A stretch of 64,000 bases of DNA, from assembly GCA_023014485.1 (NCBI GenBank), contig JAJOZX010001866.1, forward strand, positions 377,001 to 441,000, given 5' to 3'. This DNA is from Bathynomus jamesi. Lineage: Eukaryota > Arthropoda > Malacostraca > Isopoda > Cirolanidae. A model generated the notes under the pieces. That model ran no database searches. It worked only from the letters and a program-made list of their open reading frames with translations, and was not told where the DNA came from. The position numbers and the translations under genes are program-made. Every line of letters begins with the position of its first letter. Positions within the stretch are counted from its first letter, which is position 1. Of this stretch, positions 33,530-45,924 are shown piece after piece.

Positions 33530-33840
33530 TCAGATAATCATAGTTAAGTATTTATTTATTAAGCACTGGCACATCTCAAAGTAATCAAACTTCATCTTCA
33601 TCCAGTTCACTTCCACTACACAAATATTTGTATATTTTGACCAGCTTTCCTGCTTTTTTCTGTCCCAAGCTTGTTGTGTAACTTGGACCAGATGTGTTAA
33701 AATGTTGAGAAAACTCTCAATGGCAGCTGAACTTGGGGTACAACTTGGTAGACATTCACAAAAGTTGCAGAAATCTTCCATACCAATAGCATTTCTTTTT
33801 GCAGTTTGTACTTTCATCAGTTGCCACCTAGTAGAGGAAG
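33530..33840 (-). pseudogene. hAT transposase C-terminal remnant
   Basis: The frame from 33817 gives CTPSSAAIESF, resembling the start of the hAT dimerisation domain. After a one-base shift, the next frame reads KKAGKLVKIYKYLCSGSELD and ends DEDEV-stop near 33588. Together these match the C-terminal ~60 residues of hAT transposases (SSAA.ERSFS ... KAGKLVKI). No termini or duplication were found; the sequence near 33235-33290 (AGTGGGTTTTTTCAG repeats) may be an end. Confidence 0.65.
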
Positions 33841-34020
33841 ACTTTCTATAGAGTTGAATGACTATTATTAAACATTGATACTGAGAAAAGGTTCTTGTCT
33901 CTTATTTTGAAAGCCAGAAAATATGGTAGATATTGAGGCTTGTTGCTAATTATCCACTGTTCTGCTGCCATTGCTTGCTCTTCATCAAGTTCTGCTCCTG
34001 TTTATATATATATATATATA

Positions 34021-34499
34021 TAGTCGACCCTCGACTTACGTCATCACCATCTTACATAATTTTGAGTTACGAGAAGCCCCCATTGACTGTAATTGATTCG
34101 TCTTACATAATTATTTTGTGTTGCGTAATAGCTGCGTAATCGCAAATGCAGTGCATGACCACTCACTGGCAGGACACCGGGTATTTCATTGTTATTTTTA
34201 CTGTGCATTATTCAACTCTCTCTCCAATGTAAGTCTAAATTAATTTTTTATTATTAATTTTTAATATGCATTTTCTTTTACAGATGGTGTTTCTTAATAA
34301 TAATTATTAATTACCATTATAATTCTGTTTATATATACACTGTTTTATCAAAAAATTTAATTATTTTATTTTCAATACTTTTTTGGGGTCCTGGAATGGA
34401 TTACCCGATTTACATGTATTTTGGGGTTTGACTTACGTCATTTTTTAGTTAAGTAACTCATCTTGGAACGGATTAATTACGTAAGTTGATGGTCGACTG
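34021..34499. mobile_element. Tigger-type MITE (479 bp)
   Basis: The left end TAGTCGACCCTCGACTTACG pairs with the right-end complement CAGTCGACCATCAACTTACG. TA flanks at 34019-34020 (inside a TA run) and 34500-34501. Confidence 0.8.
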
Positions 34500-35525
34500 T
34501 ATATATTAGGGTGTCCACGCTATGGGGGGAGCAAAAATTGTGTCATTTTTTTGGGGGGCTCATGGCTAAAAAGACAAGGCTAGGTGTCTAGATGAAAGTT
34601 TAAAACATTTTTTTGGCAAAAAAAATATTTAGGGTATGCGCAAGGCCCTTATTTTTTTTACCCATATGACATCAAAAATGCATGTTTTCAGTAACAGGAA
34701 AAATCAAGTTAAATGTTTTTTTTTGGGCTCACTGGCAAAAAAATATGAATTGGCAACTCTACATTGCACAATGTAATTAAAATTCTAAAAAATGGAAATA
34801 TCTAGACCTATTGTTTCAGTCATCTGCTACATGCAGATGTGTGAACCTGCTGTGTTAAAAATTGCTATCAAGTTTGTAAAAAAAGTGAGTTCAATTTTAT
34901 GTTTTATGTATTTGTTATTAATTGTGACTATATACAATAAAAAAAAGTAATTATAAATGTAAATTATATTATATTTGACCTTTGTCTAGCCTTTTTTTCC
35001 TCTCTCTTTGAGTTCGGCACTTTTATACAAATTTTGTTGTGGCTTTCATATTGTTGGTTCTACTTGTAAATTTTCCCTGTTACATTTATCTCTTGTTTTA
35101 TTTGGGGTCCCTTATTTAGTTTTACTGTTTTAGTACTATTTAGCTGTTTTGGATGTTGTATTTGGATTTGTTATATTGTTTTCACTAAAGTTTTTATTTC
35201 AGCATGTAGGTTTAACAAAAGTTTTATAAAATGGTTTTATGCTAGTGAGCTGTGAAAGATATTACCTATACAGTTTTTATTTTATGTGGACATATTGTAA
35301 TGTAGGTTTTATATTTGACATAAAGTTTTAGGTTTTATTAATGACGTGGCCCAATATTGGCTGATTATAGATATTTTAAGTTTTAACTTGTATTGCTGTT
35401 AGTGTCTGTTATATTTATTTTTCTCCTTTATCAATTTTAGTGGTCTCAACTAGAAGGGCTGAATTGCCTATTTTGAGCCACTCTAAATAATGATTATGAT
35501 TAAATATTAAGTTTTTAATACAATT
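34500..35525. other. No gene seen
   Basis: AT-rich, with poly-T and poly-G runs near 34550 and 34710. No frame or motif recognised. Confidence 0.5.
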
Positions 35526-36095
35526 ATTTGATATTTTCAGAGTCATGATGATGTAAGAAAAAATGTCAACTTCAAAATGAAAAACAATCTATCTCATTGG
35601 AACTTCCATTGATTCTCTTCCTCAAACACATCTGCCAACAGTCAAGCAAGTTTTGCGGCGATATTTTTATATTTTGTTATTTAATAAGTCAAATTTAACA
35701 AAAAAAAAATGCATAAATTTAGTAGTAAAAGAAACACTACATCTTTGGGCAAAGGCTCATATACTGGCTCAAGAAGAAAGGAACGTGAGGAGAGTCTTAG
35801 ATAGAATAGGAGATAGGTGGGAAAAATTTTAAAAAAGTTCAAAAAGGAAAACAAAAATTCAAATTGTTAATGAAAATAAATTTGTAGACAGTCTTGAAAC
35901 ACTTTTTAATCTTAAATGTAAAGATGCTGAAAACAAAATTAAAATGGAAGAAGACTATTTTTACAAGATCAGAAAGGTGAATGAAAATTTCATATGGGCA
36001 GTGTTGATTGTATCTTGGCAGGAAAAGAAAAGAAAAGCGTATAATTATGGAAGCATAAGAATTACAGAGAAAGAGAAATGAAGAATTAAGGAAGA
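35526..36095 (+). pseudogene. Unclassified protein remnant
   Basis: A broken frame reads LIGTSIDSLPQTHLPTVKQV, LRRYFYIL, CINLVVKETLHLWAKAHIL, RVLDRIGDRWEKF then a stop. It continues FVDSLETLFNLKCKDAENKI and MEEDYFYKIR. A similar sequence (LPT.K.V.RR.....V..E....W.KA.IP) recurs in my memory of arthropod transposon-associated proteins, but I cannot name the family and assign no function. Confidence 0.4.
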
Positions 36096-36389
36096 AAGAA
36101 GAACAAACTGTAAAAGGAGATCTAGTTCCATACAGTATATACTAAATATTAGCCTTGTGAATGGATAAACAAAAAAGATGGGTATGGTTGCCTAAAGTTG
36201 GACACTCGTGCAATTTTGCCACTAATACAAAAAAATGAGGAAAAATAGCATCATTTCAAATTGCACTGTATCTCAAAAAACTATAAGTAATATTGACCTA
36301 AAATTTGGGATTTGTGCACAAGTTTGATAGAATTACAAGTGATAATTTTTTCAGAATTTTCTGAGAGGGTGACCTGGGGATCTCTAGGT

Positions 36390-36960
36390 GACTTCATATG
36401 GAATGACCCAATAAGCAAAGCAAAGAGCTGTAGGACAGGTACTCAGAATATTCAAAAGGAGGGACAAGACAGCAATGATTCCCCTGCTGAGAACACTGAT
36501 CATACCAAAACTTGAATACTGCTCAGTTTTGATGTCCCCATATAAAAAGGAAGAAATTAATAAACGAAGAAATTCAAAGACATTTCACAGCCAAGATTGA
36601 TGACTGCAAAGTTCAACTACTCGGAAAGACTACGTAAACTAAATCTGTACTCCCTAGAAAGAAGAAGAAGAGGTATACCATAATCTACATATGGAAAATG
36701 ATTGACAAACTGATACCAAACCTCAAACTAAACCCAATTACCATCCAAACAACGCTGGAAAATAGGAAAGGCAGAATGTGTAGTGTTCCCAAATTAAAGG
36801 CCTGACAAGGGACCACCTCAACACTGAAAGAAAATAGTTTGGTTGTCAGGGGGCCAATACCTTTAACCAGCTTCCTAAGGACCTCAGAAATGTTACAGGG
36901 GTCAAAGTTGAAGTCTTCAAGAGAAGACTAGATGCCTGGCTCAGGATGGTACAGATGAGC
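36390..36960 (+). pseudogene. Decayed LINE: C-terminal end
   Basis: 3' end of the LINE begun at 24222. It reads RIFKRRDKTAMIPLLRTLII, PKLEYCSVLMSPYKKEEINK, then FNYSERLRKLNLYSLERRRR with frameshifts. This matches the C-terminal RRATKMI...YEERL..L.L.SLE.RR domain of CR1-group elements. Roughly 5 kb of other repeats separates it from the RT at 31380. Confidence 0.75.
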
Positions 36961-37275
36961 CAGGTGTACCTTGCTATGTGCAGTGGAGAGCGCAAGAGAG
37001 CAACTCGCTCCTCCACCAAATGAGGCCTAGAGGTGGGGCCACTAGCTTGACCTTTGTGTGAAGAGAGAGAGACACATGGAACAGCAACGAGGTTAATGAG
37101 GTCTAGTTAGTATTTAGATCAGGATCCTGACTTGCATTCAGCCAATTTAAATATTGCTGTCTCTAAATAATTTGTAAACTTACAGGAATTAATATCTTTA
37201 CTACTACACCCTTGAATATTTTCACACTGTAAATATTTATACAAATTGGTATTTTAAGCCATTGAACTTGACATG

Positions 37276-37353
37276 CATCTCCATGATCTGTTACATAATA
37301 CCATCTCCATGATCTGTTACATAATACCATCTCCATGATCTGTTACATAATAC
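37276..37353 (+). repeat. Tandem repeat, 26 bp x 3
   Basis: Three perfect copies of CATCTCCATGATCTGTTACA plus TAATAC. Confidence 0.95.
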
Positions 37354-37453
37354 AGCTTTTCACTTTTTGAGAGCTAAATAATATGACACATTGTTAAAGA
37401 AGGAAGCTAAATTATATGACATTTCTGCATTTAGTTATAAATATTTCATTTTT

Positions 37454-37455
<2 letters not shown>

Positions 37456-37528
<73 letters not shown>
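37456..37528 (+). repeat. (CA)n microsatellite
   Basis: About 36 uninterrupted AC dinucleotides. In the relative at 56371 the same spot is only ACATACACACAT, so the run expanded inside the MITE. Confidence 0.97.
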
Positions 37529-37531
<3 letters not shown>

Positions 37532-37566
37532 TGTATATTGGAGCATGCTAATTGGACATATGCATA

Positions 37567-38010
37567 TTAGGGTTATGACATTTTTATAACCTCATGTTCC
37601 TGTATCATAAATCTATGAACTTTTGCCCCCCTAACAATGAAAATAACAGTTTTTTCGATATATTTTGAAAAAACTTCACCCCAAAATAAAAAATTAATAA
37701 AATAAATAGAAATTTGCATGTTTATTTCACAATTATTATACATAAACATATATTATATTATACAACATACCTATACAATACATATTAATTATACAAATAC
37801 AATATTATACATTTACTCTATTATTGTTTTAATTGTTTTACTTATTGCTTAAAATAAACCTGTAACTAATATACTATATTTGCTTTCAGGGTGACATTTT
37901 TTTTAAATTCTGAAGAATTAGGCCCTTTTTTATTGTTTTCAAGCAAACGTTCATCGATTGATGATACAGGAAACAATATTTATGACAAAATTAAAAAGTC
38001 ATAACCCTAA
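37567..38010. mobile_element. Nested MITE (444 bp)
   Basis: Inverted ends TTAGGGTTATGAC / GTCATAACCCTAA. It interrupts the GGACATA-CGCACATAT stretch that is continuous in the relative at 56555-56570. TGCATA/TGCACA flanks hint at a short duplication. Family unknown. Confidence 0.65.
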
Positions 38011-38298
38011 TGCACATATTGTTACTGTATTGAAAGGGTTAAAATAAAAAATGGTAGTGTCCACAAAAAGTTTGATATCATCATTGTTTCATTATCATAG
38101 CAACCTCAGTTATAATGAAAGCTGCTGTACCATATAGTTATATACTGTGGTGCTGGATTGTAGGCATGTTTCGGCTTGGTTTTGAAGTAGACCTTGCTGT
38201 AAACTGTATAATAGGCATGTATAGTTTTTGCAGAGAGGCCTGGATGTTCCTTATGTCTGGCATGTGCCACTTTCTGGCAGTTGGTCAGTCCTAATTAT

Positions 38299-39139
38299 CA
38301 GGGCTGTGGAGTCGGCACATAAAAAACTGACTCCGACTCCGACTCCTCAATTTTTTGTCTATCCGACTCCGAAGGTATATTAATTCTAAATCTGCTATGA
38401 TGATAATTACACAAGAGGCATTTCATCACCACCACGTGAAGCATCATCATCTGTGGTCATTGTTACGGTAACTTTGTCTGTAGTAAAGAATCTTGTAAGT
38501 GGTGCTTGTCGTTCAGTAGATTTCTGATCTTTTGTTAACTTTGAAGTAGTTGGAAGGTTTTTATTACTATCTTTCTCAATGACAACTTCTAAAATTTTGG
38601 GATGGAAACACTGCAAATGTCTTTTCAAATTTGATGCTCTGGTTGGTGCATTTTTATCAGAGCCAGTAAAACCACTGATTTTTGCTTCACATAATTTTCA
38701 TCATCATCATCATCTTCTATCATACACTGACACACGAAATGTTTCCCATCTGTGGTTATTGTAACATATTAAAAAACTGCAGACTTTGTTGGAAGTGTCT
38801 TTGCCATTGTGAAAGGGGTTTTAGACTTGAAAGTTAAAAACTTATGAAATTTAGAAAGAACTCGAAATTAAATAAGCATTAAAAATAAAAAATATTATCT
38901 GAAAAGAAAAAATGAATTAATGGCATTAGTGTCTGAAATGGAAAACAGTGTGTTTATTTTTAAGTGGTTTAACCACCATAGCTGCCAGTGATATCACACA
39001 CAAAAACATATTTTATTAAAATTTATATTGAGGTCGGTCGGAGTCGGTACATTTTTACCGACTCCGACTCTGACTCCAGCACCACCAAAATTGCTTCCGA
39101 CTCCGACTCCACGACTCCGATTCCGACTCCACAGCCCTG
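38299..39139 (-). mobile_element. hAT transposon, deleted (841 bp), GACTCC-rich ends
   Basis: Ends CAGGGCTGTGGAGTCGG and CCGACTCCACAGCCCTG. CTAATTAT on the left matches GTAATTAT on the right (7 of 8, after two extra bases). Subterminal arrays of CCGACTCC/GGAGTCGG flank both ends. Confidence 0.82.
38407..38640 (-). pseudogene. hAT transposase BED-finger remnant
   Basis: The frame contains LKRHLQCFHPKILEVV, the second half of a BED zinc finger (the His-x-H end with the preceding LKRHL helix), then a Ser/Thr-rich stretch with APLTRFF. This is the N terminus of an hAT transposase; the rest is deleted. It lies within the element with GACTCC-rich ends. Confidence 0.7.
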
Positions 39140-39189
39140 CAGTAATTATGCCAAATATAGGGAACCATACTGTATTGTAGCTATATCAA

Positions 39190-39450
39190 AATGATTAAGA
39201 GAGGAGTAGGTAGTAAAATATCTAAATTTGCAGATGATACAGAAGTAGGTAGCTGCCCCAGTAAGAAACAATTCTCATGAAGTACAATTTAGAAATCTTG
39301 AAAAATTAGTTAACTTGGGCTGAGTAAGTGGCATATAAAATTCAGTGTTAGAAAATGTAAAGTTCCGCATGTTGGAAGAAATAATATATGTTTAATAAGA
39401 TACAAGGAAACTAATTAGATGATGTCATTCAGAAAAAGATAAAGGCACTG
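39190..39450 (+). pseudogene. CR1-group RT fragment
   Basis: Reads KRGVGSKISKFADDTEVGS, then with stops KWHIKFSVRKCKVPHVGRNN. This is the catalytic FADD box plus the following FN..KCKVLH.GR motif of a CR1-group RT. Only about 90 residues remain. Confidence 0.7.
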
Positions 39451-39896
39451 GTTCATTTTTCAGGGTGGTGAGTTTTCCTTGAGCATTCGTGTATCTATAA
39501 AATAGGAGTGCAGTTCTGGCAAGTGAATATGTAAAAAAAGTTTACTCACCTACTGGATACCTGTTAGTAGTCATGGCAGTTGCTTCTAGTTGCTGGGAAG
39601 GGAGATTGCGCTGCCAATGAGGACAACTTGAGAGCCCTCAATTGTTATTCATTCATGATAAAAAAAATCCTTTAACTTCAGCACCATACACACTGCCAAG
39701 AATCAGAAAAATCAGGGTGAGCATGTTCACAATTTTGGTTTGGTTAGGGTTACTGTATGTCAGTTGGTTTACCGTACTTCTAATAATTTAAATTTGGGTT
39801 CTCACTTTTATGATCTCTGGGGCATAGCCTGTCTAGTTCTTTCAAAGACTAAGTTTCTCCTCTGCTTATAGTGAGAGGATTTAAGAGAAGTACGTA

Positions 39897-41357
39897 AGAG
39901 GTGGGGAATTTATGAAACAAAAAGCCTTTGATTCCACCTAGTCAAGTATGGCTGTGTGGGTTGAGCCACCTCACACGAGAAGCATATTCCATACAGGGGT
40001 GAACAGGACCCCTGTACAGAGACAGCAACTGAGTGGGGATGAAGAAACTGTGGAGGTGGTACAGCACACCTAACCTCTTGGAAGCTGTTTTGGAGAGAGT
40101 GTGTGTGTGTGATCTTTACAGGAAAGATCAAGAGAAAAGTAAATGCCAAGAATGCCTTCCTCTTCTCTTAACAGAGGTCAGGTGTTCCGTAGCCATCCTA
40201 CATGAAGCATGAAGTGACTGCTGTGAGGGATGCTTTGGGAAGTGGGTGGAGAAGTGAGCAGTGGAATCATTGGCATAGGAGTGAATAGAACAGGAAGTGT
40301 GAATTAAAAGCTTATTAATAAATAAAAGAAAAAGAATGCGTGACAGGATAGGATTCTGAGTAACACCACTGTTGATAGCTTTAGAAGAACAGTGGCTATC
40401 CTACAACTGCAATTATAGATTGTCCAGAAAGGAAATTAGAGATGAAGGCACAGATAGAAGGATAAAAACCAAAGGAGGGCAGGTTTGAAATTAAAGATTT
40501 GTGTCAGACCCTATCAAAAACTTTTGATATGTCAAGCATAATAGCAAAAGTTTCATCAAAATCCTGAAAGGAAGATGACCAAGAGTCAGAGATATGCAAG
40601 AAGGTTGCCAGTAGAGCGTTCCTCGTGGAACCCATACTGACAATTTGAAAGAAGACTGAGAAGAGTTGTTTAAGAACCTTCCTATTAAGAGTAAATTCCA
40701 AAACTTAGAAAGGCAAGAAATCAAAGCAATTGGATGATAGTTGAAGGGTTGAGAGTGGTTACCCTTCTTTGGGACATGCTGAATGAAAGCGAATTTCCAG
40801 CAGGAAGGAAAAGTACCAGATGACAGACAGACAAAAAAGTTTGCCTGGGCCAGGGTGCCAGCACAGTTCTTAAGAACAGGAGGAACATCATCAGGACCAT
40901 ACACCTTCCTTGAGTCCAGATAGGGCAGAAAATAAATCTTTATAAGAGATTCCAGTTTCAGACATAGTAAGTCAGAGGGGGGAGGAGATGGAGGAACAGC
41001 ACTGGAATCATCCAGGATTGAGTTGTAAGTGAAAGTTTGAGTAAAGAGTTTAGCTTTGTCAGGAGAAGAGATGGCAACTGAGTTGTTGGAATAGAAAAGA
41101 GGAGGTAAAGAAGAGGAAGTAAGGTTGTTGGAGAGGTTCTTCACTAGATGCCAGAAAGAGAGAGAAGAATTAGAATTGGATAGGTTTTCACATTTTTGTT
41201 GGATAAAGGAATTTTTGATTACTTGAAGAATAGATTTTGCACAATTCTGGGCAGAAATATAAGCTGAGTGAGAGTCAGGAGTTGGAGATTGATGGTACCT
41301 TCTGAAAGCCGCCTCTCTTGTGGATAGCATTAGAACAAGTAAAGTTAAACTGAGCAA
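39897..41357 (-). pseudogene. jockey-clade LINE ORF2 fragment, copy A
   Basis: Minus strand. 40491-41357 gives the linker and N-terminal RT (FWHLVKNLSNN, SPDKAKLFTQTF, SRKVYGPDDVPPVLKNCA, CWKFAFIQHVPKKGNHSQP, YHPIALISCLSK). At about 40504-40620 a second frame gives STRNALLATFLHISDSWSSS and DISKVFDRV. 39910-40149 gives the C-terminal SFQEVRCAVPPPQFLHPHSV and the TRWNQR end. The middle RT, including the YADD box, is deleted between about 40180 and 40320. The same family occurs at 59540-60549. I recall it as abundant in decapods. Confidence 0.82.
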
Positions 41358-41437
41358 AGTTTAATTAGGTAATACATGTATAATTGCCTCAGAGTTCTCA
41401 TTATTCTCTCTACTGAGAGAATTTAAAATCTGTTATA

Positions 41438-42444
41438 CAGTGGTCCCTTGCTCTATGAATCTAATTCATTCCAGAGGGTTGTTCGTAGAGCAAACCCTAT
41501 AATTAATGGAAATAGTCTAATCCGTTCCAAGCCCCCCAAAATAGGTCATTTTTACCAAAATGTACTAGAAATTTAGGAGTTTTTAAGCAGTAAACAGTAT
41601 GTAAATATGTACACAACATAGAAGAATAGCCAGTGGCAGTGGAGTTGGTGTAGAGGGGCTACTGCTTGGAAGGTGAATCTCCTTCCATTATGATGATAGG
41701 AGGACCTTCCAGCTGTGGGGTTTGGAGTCTGGGTTGTTTACTAACAAAGGTGTCAAGGGTTGTCTTTTTCTTTCTCTGCATGTTCTGGAAATAACGGGAT
41801 GGTGTCTTCAAACCTGCAGGTTAAAATTTCTGTTGATTCAATGTCTGGATGTTTTTTAACAACATTTTTAATAACATCCCAGGCTTTAAAAAGATCTGTC
41901 AGCTCATGTGATGTCACAGCATGGGCATCATCATCAATTTCCTCTTCTCCATTGTCCTCCTCACTTGACCTCCCCAATTCCTATAGCTCCTCTGTTCTTA
42001 GTTCTTTTCTGTGGTCTGCAATTGTGGCTAGGGATGAGGCAGAGTAACCAAATTCAGTCACCAAATCTTTTAAACGTACCCCATCTTCAGATTTTTTTAT
42101 ATCATCCTTTTTAATTTTAATAGAAATAATATTAAGCCACATTTAGCTTTAGGACCCATAGTTAGCAATCAATTAACAAAGCATAACCAAGTGCACAACC
42201 ACTTGTAGAAAATGATCAACAGACACTGAACAGAATGTAATGGAGTGCCTCCTAGTGGATGAAATCATCAGCGCTGCGCTCCTATTGGCTGAAATTGGTG
42301 CCAGACATTTGGTGGGAAATTCGCACAGCGAGTTAAATTTCATAGAGCAAACCATTTGCTCCTTATTTGGGTCATTTGTACAGCAAATTTTTCATACAGT
42401 GAATTTTTCGTACAGCAAGCTGTTCATACAGCGAGGGACCAGTG
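41438..42444 (-). mobile_element. Tigger-type element, deleted (1007 bp)
   Basis: Ends CAGTGGTCCCTTGCTCTATG and (complement of the right end) CACTGGTCCCTCGCTGTATG, with TA at 41436-41437 and 42445-42446. It contains a transposase C-terminal remnant on the minus strand. Confidence 0.87.
41753..41977 (-). pseudogene. Tigger transposase C-terminal remnant
   Basis: About 74 residues: EEDNGEEEIDDDAHAVTSHE, LTDLFKAWDVIKNVVKKHPD, STEILTCRFEDTIPLF. This is the helical tail after the DDE domain of Tigger transposases (compare the common 'W..V..FV.KHHP' pattern). It sits inside the 1007-bp element. Confidence 0.65.
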
Positions 42445-42719
42445 TAATCACTTAAAAAAGAATTTTTTTTTAGTAATTCTGAAGGCTTGGCTTTCCAAAG
42501 AGGCTGTAGTTCAGTGGGATTTCTGAAACTTCCTAGAGGGATTTGGGAAGTGTCAGGAATCCTTCCTAACTATGCAAACTCCTACAAAACTTGTAGTTTT
42601 AATAACACCCATCTCAATGAATACAGTTTCCTAGCTATTAAAATTGAATCCAAACATTGAGGAAACTGCATGAATATGTAACCATGGTTGGTGTTTGTAC
42701 AGTTTCTAAATCAAAATAA

Positions 42720-43265
42720 TTAGTCATTCCTCAGTATTCACGAGGGTTAGGTTCTTAAAAATCGTCGCGGATGTTGAACATATAAACTTATGGAAAAATA
42801 GGGTTAAGTTCCTAGCTCCCATGAAAATCCCTTTTCCCCCCTAATTTAGCTATAAATGCCGAAAAATCACCAATTATGTTAATATGGTAATTATATAGAT
42901 TAATACTAAGTAGAATTAAAAGAAACAACAAAAAAAACATTGTATGAAATCATTTTCTACCACTACTGACAGCGATAAATCCTAGCCTAACACAAACATA
43001 GCCTATCAATATTTCTAACTTCTGTAATAAAGAAAATTAAAGAAAACTTTTCTTTTTCATTGTTGTTTTAATACCCTTTAAGTGAACACAAACAAAAATA
43101 TTAGCGCAATGTTAATGTAATGAAAACACTCGCACGTGGGGAGAAGCAGCTGCGTGAGGATGGACCCGCATTTAGTACACTTTTGCACTTTGGCCAGATG
43201 GTGGCTAATTTGAATTGCGAATAGGCGGTCTTTCTCCCCCAGATGCTGATTCAATGGTTACTATT
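42720..43265. repeat. Probable Tigger-like MITE
   Basis: CCTCAGTATTCACGAGGGTTAGGTTC at 42729 and GAATTGCGAATAGGCGGTC at 43212 resemble the ends of a common arthropod Tigger MITE. No clean TA-flanked termini were found. Confidence 0.35.
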
Positions 43266-43429
43266 ATTCTCTCATGCTAAATTTCAAAGGTCTAGGTATA
43301 AGGACTGTAGCTAATTTTAGTTCATTCATAGAATACAGTACACATATTTGTAACATTTATGATGGTTTTTTTCAGGACCAAAATAAGCAATGTGATTAAA
43401 TACAGTATTGAATCAATTTTTTAGACTAG

Positions 43430-43606
<177 letters not shown>

Positions 43607-43780
43607 TAAAGAAGATCATACTGTCTTTTGAGGTTGCTAAACTAATAGTCTTAGGGCTTTAGAATGAATTTGATTACTAATCACCTCTGACCTAGGGAAA
43701 CATCTAACATTTTTTTGTTTCAACCTAGCTGAGTGCCTTAGATTTAGTGTCCTCTTACCCAGACATGGGGTAATAATAAC

Positions 43781-43985
43781 AGACTATTACAGGATTTTTC
43801 AAGTAATAGTAGTAGACTATTACAGGATTTTTCAAGTAATAGTAGTAGACTATTACAGGATTTTTCAAGTAATAGTAGTAGACTATTACAGGATTTTTCA
43901 AGTAATTGATAATAGACTATTACAGGATTTTTCAAGTAATAGATAATAGACTATTACAGGATTTTTCAAGTAATAGATAATAGTC
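43781..43985 (+). repeat. Minisatellite, about 33 bp x 6
   Basis: Repeats of AGACTATTACAGGATTTTTC plus AAGTAATAGTAGT or variants, inside the left arm of the foldback element. The right arm (49580-49690) has a degenerate TAATAGTAATAGAAA counterpart. Confidence 0.93.
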
Positions 43986-45579
43986 TATTACTTTTCTATT
44001 ACAGTGGCAATAGACATATTTTGTGAACAAAGAACTGCAAAATGAACTAATCTACTCTAAACTAAAATAAACATGTATGTGAACTAATATTGTGGCAAAT
44101 TTTTCCTACAATAGAGTAAAATTTATCAAGACCTACAGTCTCTCTGAAATTGTAATGATTTGGTTGAAACAAATATTTGTACATACAAAAGTAATAGTAG
44201 AGGCATTCCATGTCAAGTGTACACACTTTTTGGTGATTTCTGCCACTCATCTCACCAATTTTAATGTTGTTTGGTGTGGTAGGTGGGTATGATGAGTAAT
44301 GAAGCGTGACCAAATTTTAGCCACTTGGGTCAAATAGTTTAGGAGTAATGACCCCCCCCCCCCCCCCCCCCCAAACCCCCCAATTTGGGGTCAGCAGCAT
44401 AACCTCATGATTTTGAAAGGTTATAACTCAGGATCTAATGGATGGATTTTAATGATTTTGGTGTCAAAATGCTCAGAAAAGACAGCAGAATAACTTTAAT
44501 TTTATGCACAGTGTGTGTACATTCCATTAAAAAAAGTTGTATTTATATTTCACCTTTGATCTTGACCTCAGGTCAGAGTTCAAAATTCAAGGTCATGAAA
44601 ATTGGCATAAGTAAAGACCTTTAGATGAAGCATATTCAAGCAAAAAATTGGAGTGGGATCTCCATGGGTTTGCTTTTCACAAGCATTTGAAATTGTGCAT
44701 GTTGACAATTTTGAGCATTTTATTCAAGATAACTTCACAAATAGTTCATATATATATATACATATTACAATATAGTTACATACATGATTTGATATATACC
44801 TATAGGTAAGCATCAAGATTTTTACAAACAAATTATTTGGTTCTCTAAAAGTATCAATAATTTTTTATCACAAATCCTATATAGTTTTTGCAGTTAAAAA
44901 TAACTTGAAATTTAGGTGTTTGAAGTTTGAACAATGACTAACTTGTATGGGGGGGGGGGGGTCATTACTCCCAAACTATTTGACCCAAGTGTAGTGATGT
45001 AAAAAAACCGTTTTTGTTGTTTTTTTTTGTTTTTTTTTTTTTGTTTTTTTTTTTTTTTTGTTTTTTTTAATAATTAATATAGATATTGCCAATTTAATTA
45101 TAAGGTATACTTTTGCAATGATATATATTATAAAAATAAATAAATAAATAATAAAGTAGGCCATATGGTACCAGTATAGAATGTCCTTTTCAGCCTATTT
45201 ACAGAAAAAACTGGCCTCTTTCTTGCACTGAAAGTCTTGTATCTTGAGATCCGTTAAACTTGCGAGAACACTGGCTGGGAGCTGACTGCCCATTGTCCAA
45301 CCTTTCCAGGACTCTCCCATCCATGCCTCGGATTTTGAATCTCCCACTTAACTATCCTTTAGACCCGCGATGACATATTCCCCCCACCCCCCCCACCCCC
45401 ACGAGACCATCCATATATATACACATACACCCATATACATATATACCAATATATACATAAATACTTATATACACATTTATATCTATTGTATACCCCATAC
45501 ACATGCATACATCCAGAATTCCAGATACATACGCATGCATACTCACATATACCTACACAAACTCATACACCTCTATTTC

Positions 45580-45852
45580 GCCCTTTCATTACCTCCGAGA
45601 TCATTTAGCACATACAGTAATATCCATACAGCCAAAAGAAACCAATTAAGCACAGACAGAGCAGCAAAGCTAGTATTTATATCCCAAAATGCAAAATTCC
45701 AAGAAAGTGAAGTAAAACATGGTGCTACATTGGCTTCGTCAACAACCAAATCTGCAATAAATACCAGTACCTGTGATATTGAAACTATTTGCTTTAATCA
45801 ATCTAGTGATAATGATTCTTCAATGGAAATAGAATCAGATAATGAAAGTTAA
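45580..45852 (+). pseudogene. hAT transposase C-terminal domain (copy 1)
   Basis: The frame reads SLPPRSFSTYSNIHTAKRNQ, LSTDRAAKLVFISQN, then an acidic tail DNDSSMEIESDNES and a stop. TAKRN.LS...A.KLVFIS.N is the core of the hAT dimerisation domain. Upstream of about 45580 the frame is TA/CA-repeat derived and not real coding. The corresponding sequence in copy 2 is split by the Sola-like element. Confidence 0.82.
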
Positions 45853-45923
45853 ACAGCATTAGGTTAACACAAAGGTTAAAGAAAGAGATGAATATTTATA
45901 TTTTTTTTATTTTTCTATTTGGA

Positions 45924-45924
<1 letters not shown>

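Larger units (their letters stand above)
37380..38038. mobile_element. piggyBac-type MITE relic, hit by a second MITE
   Basis: GAAGCTAAATTAT...TTTTGGACA and TATTGGAGCATGCTAATTGG match the 217-bp MITE at 56371-56587. The right end TGTATTGAAAGGG is followed by TTAA (38039-38042). The left terminus is missing. A (CA)n expansion and the insertion at 37567-38010 lie inside. Confidence 0.65.

Noticed and set aside
43781..43985. CRISPR-like array
   Set aside because: Units are contiguous 33-bp minisatellite copies without unique spacers, in a eukaryotic transposon.
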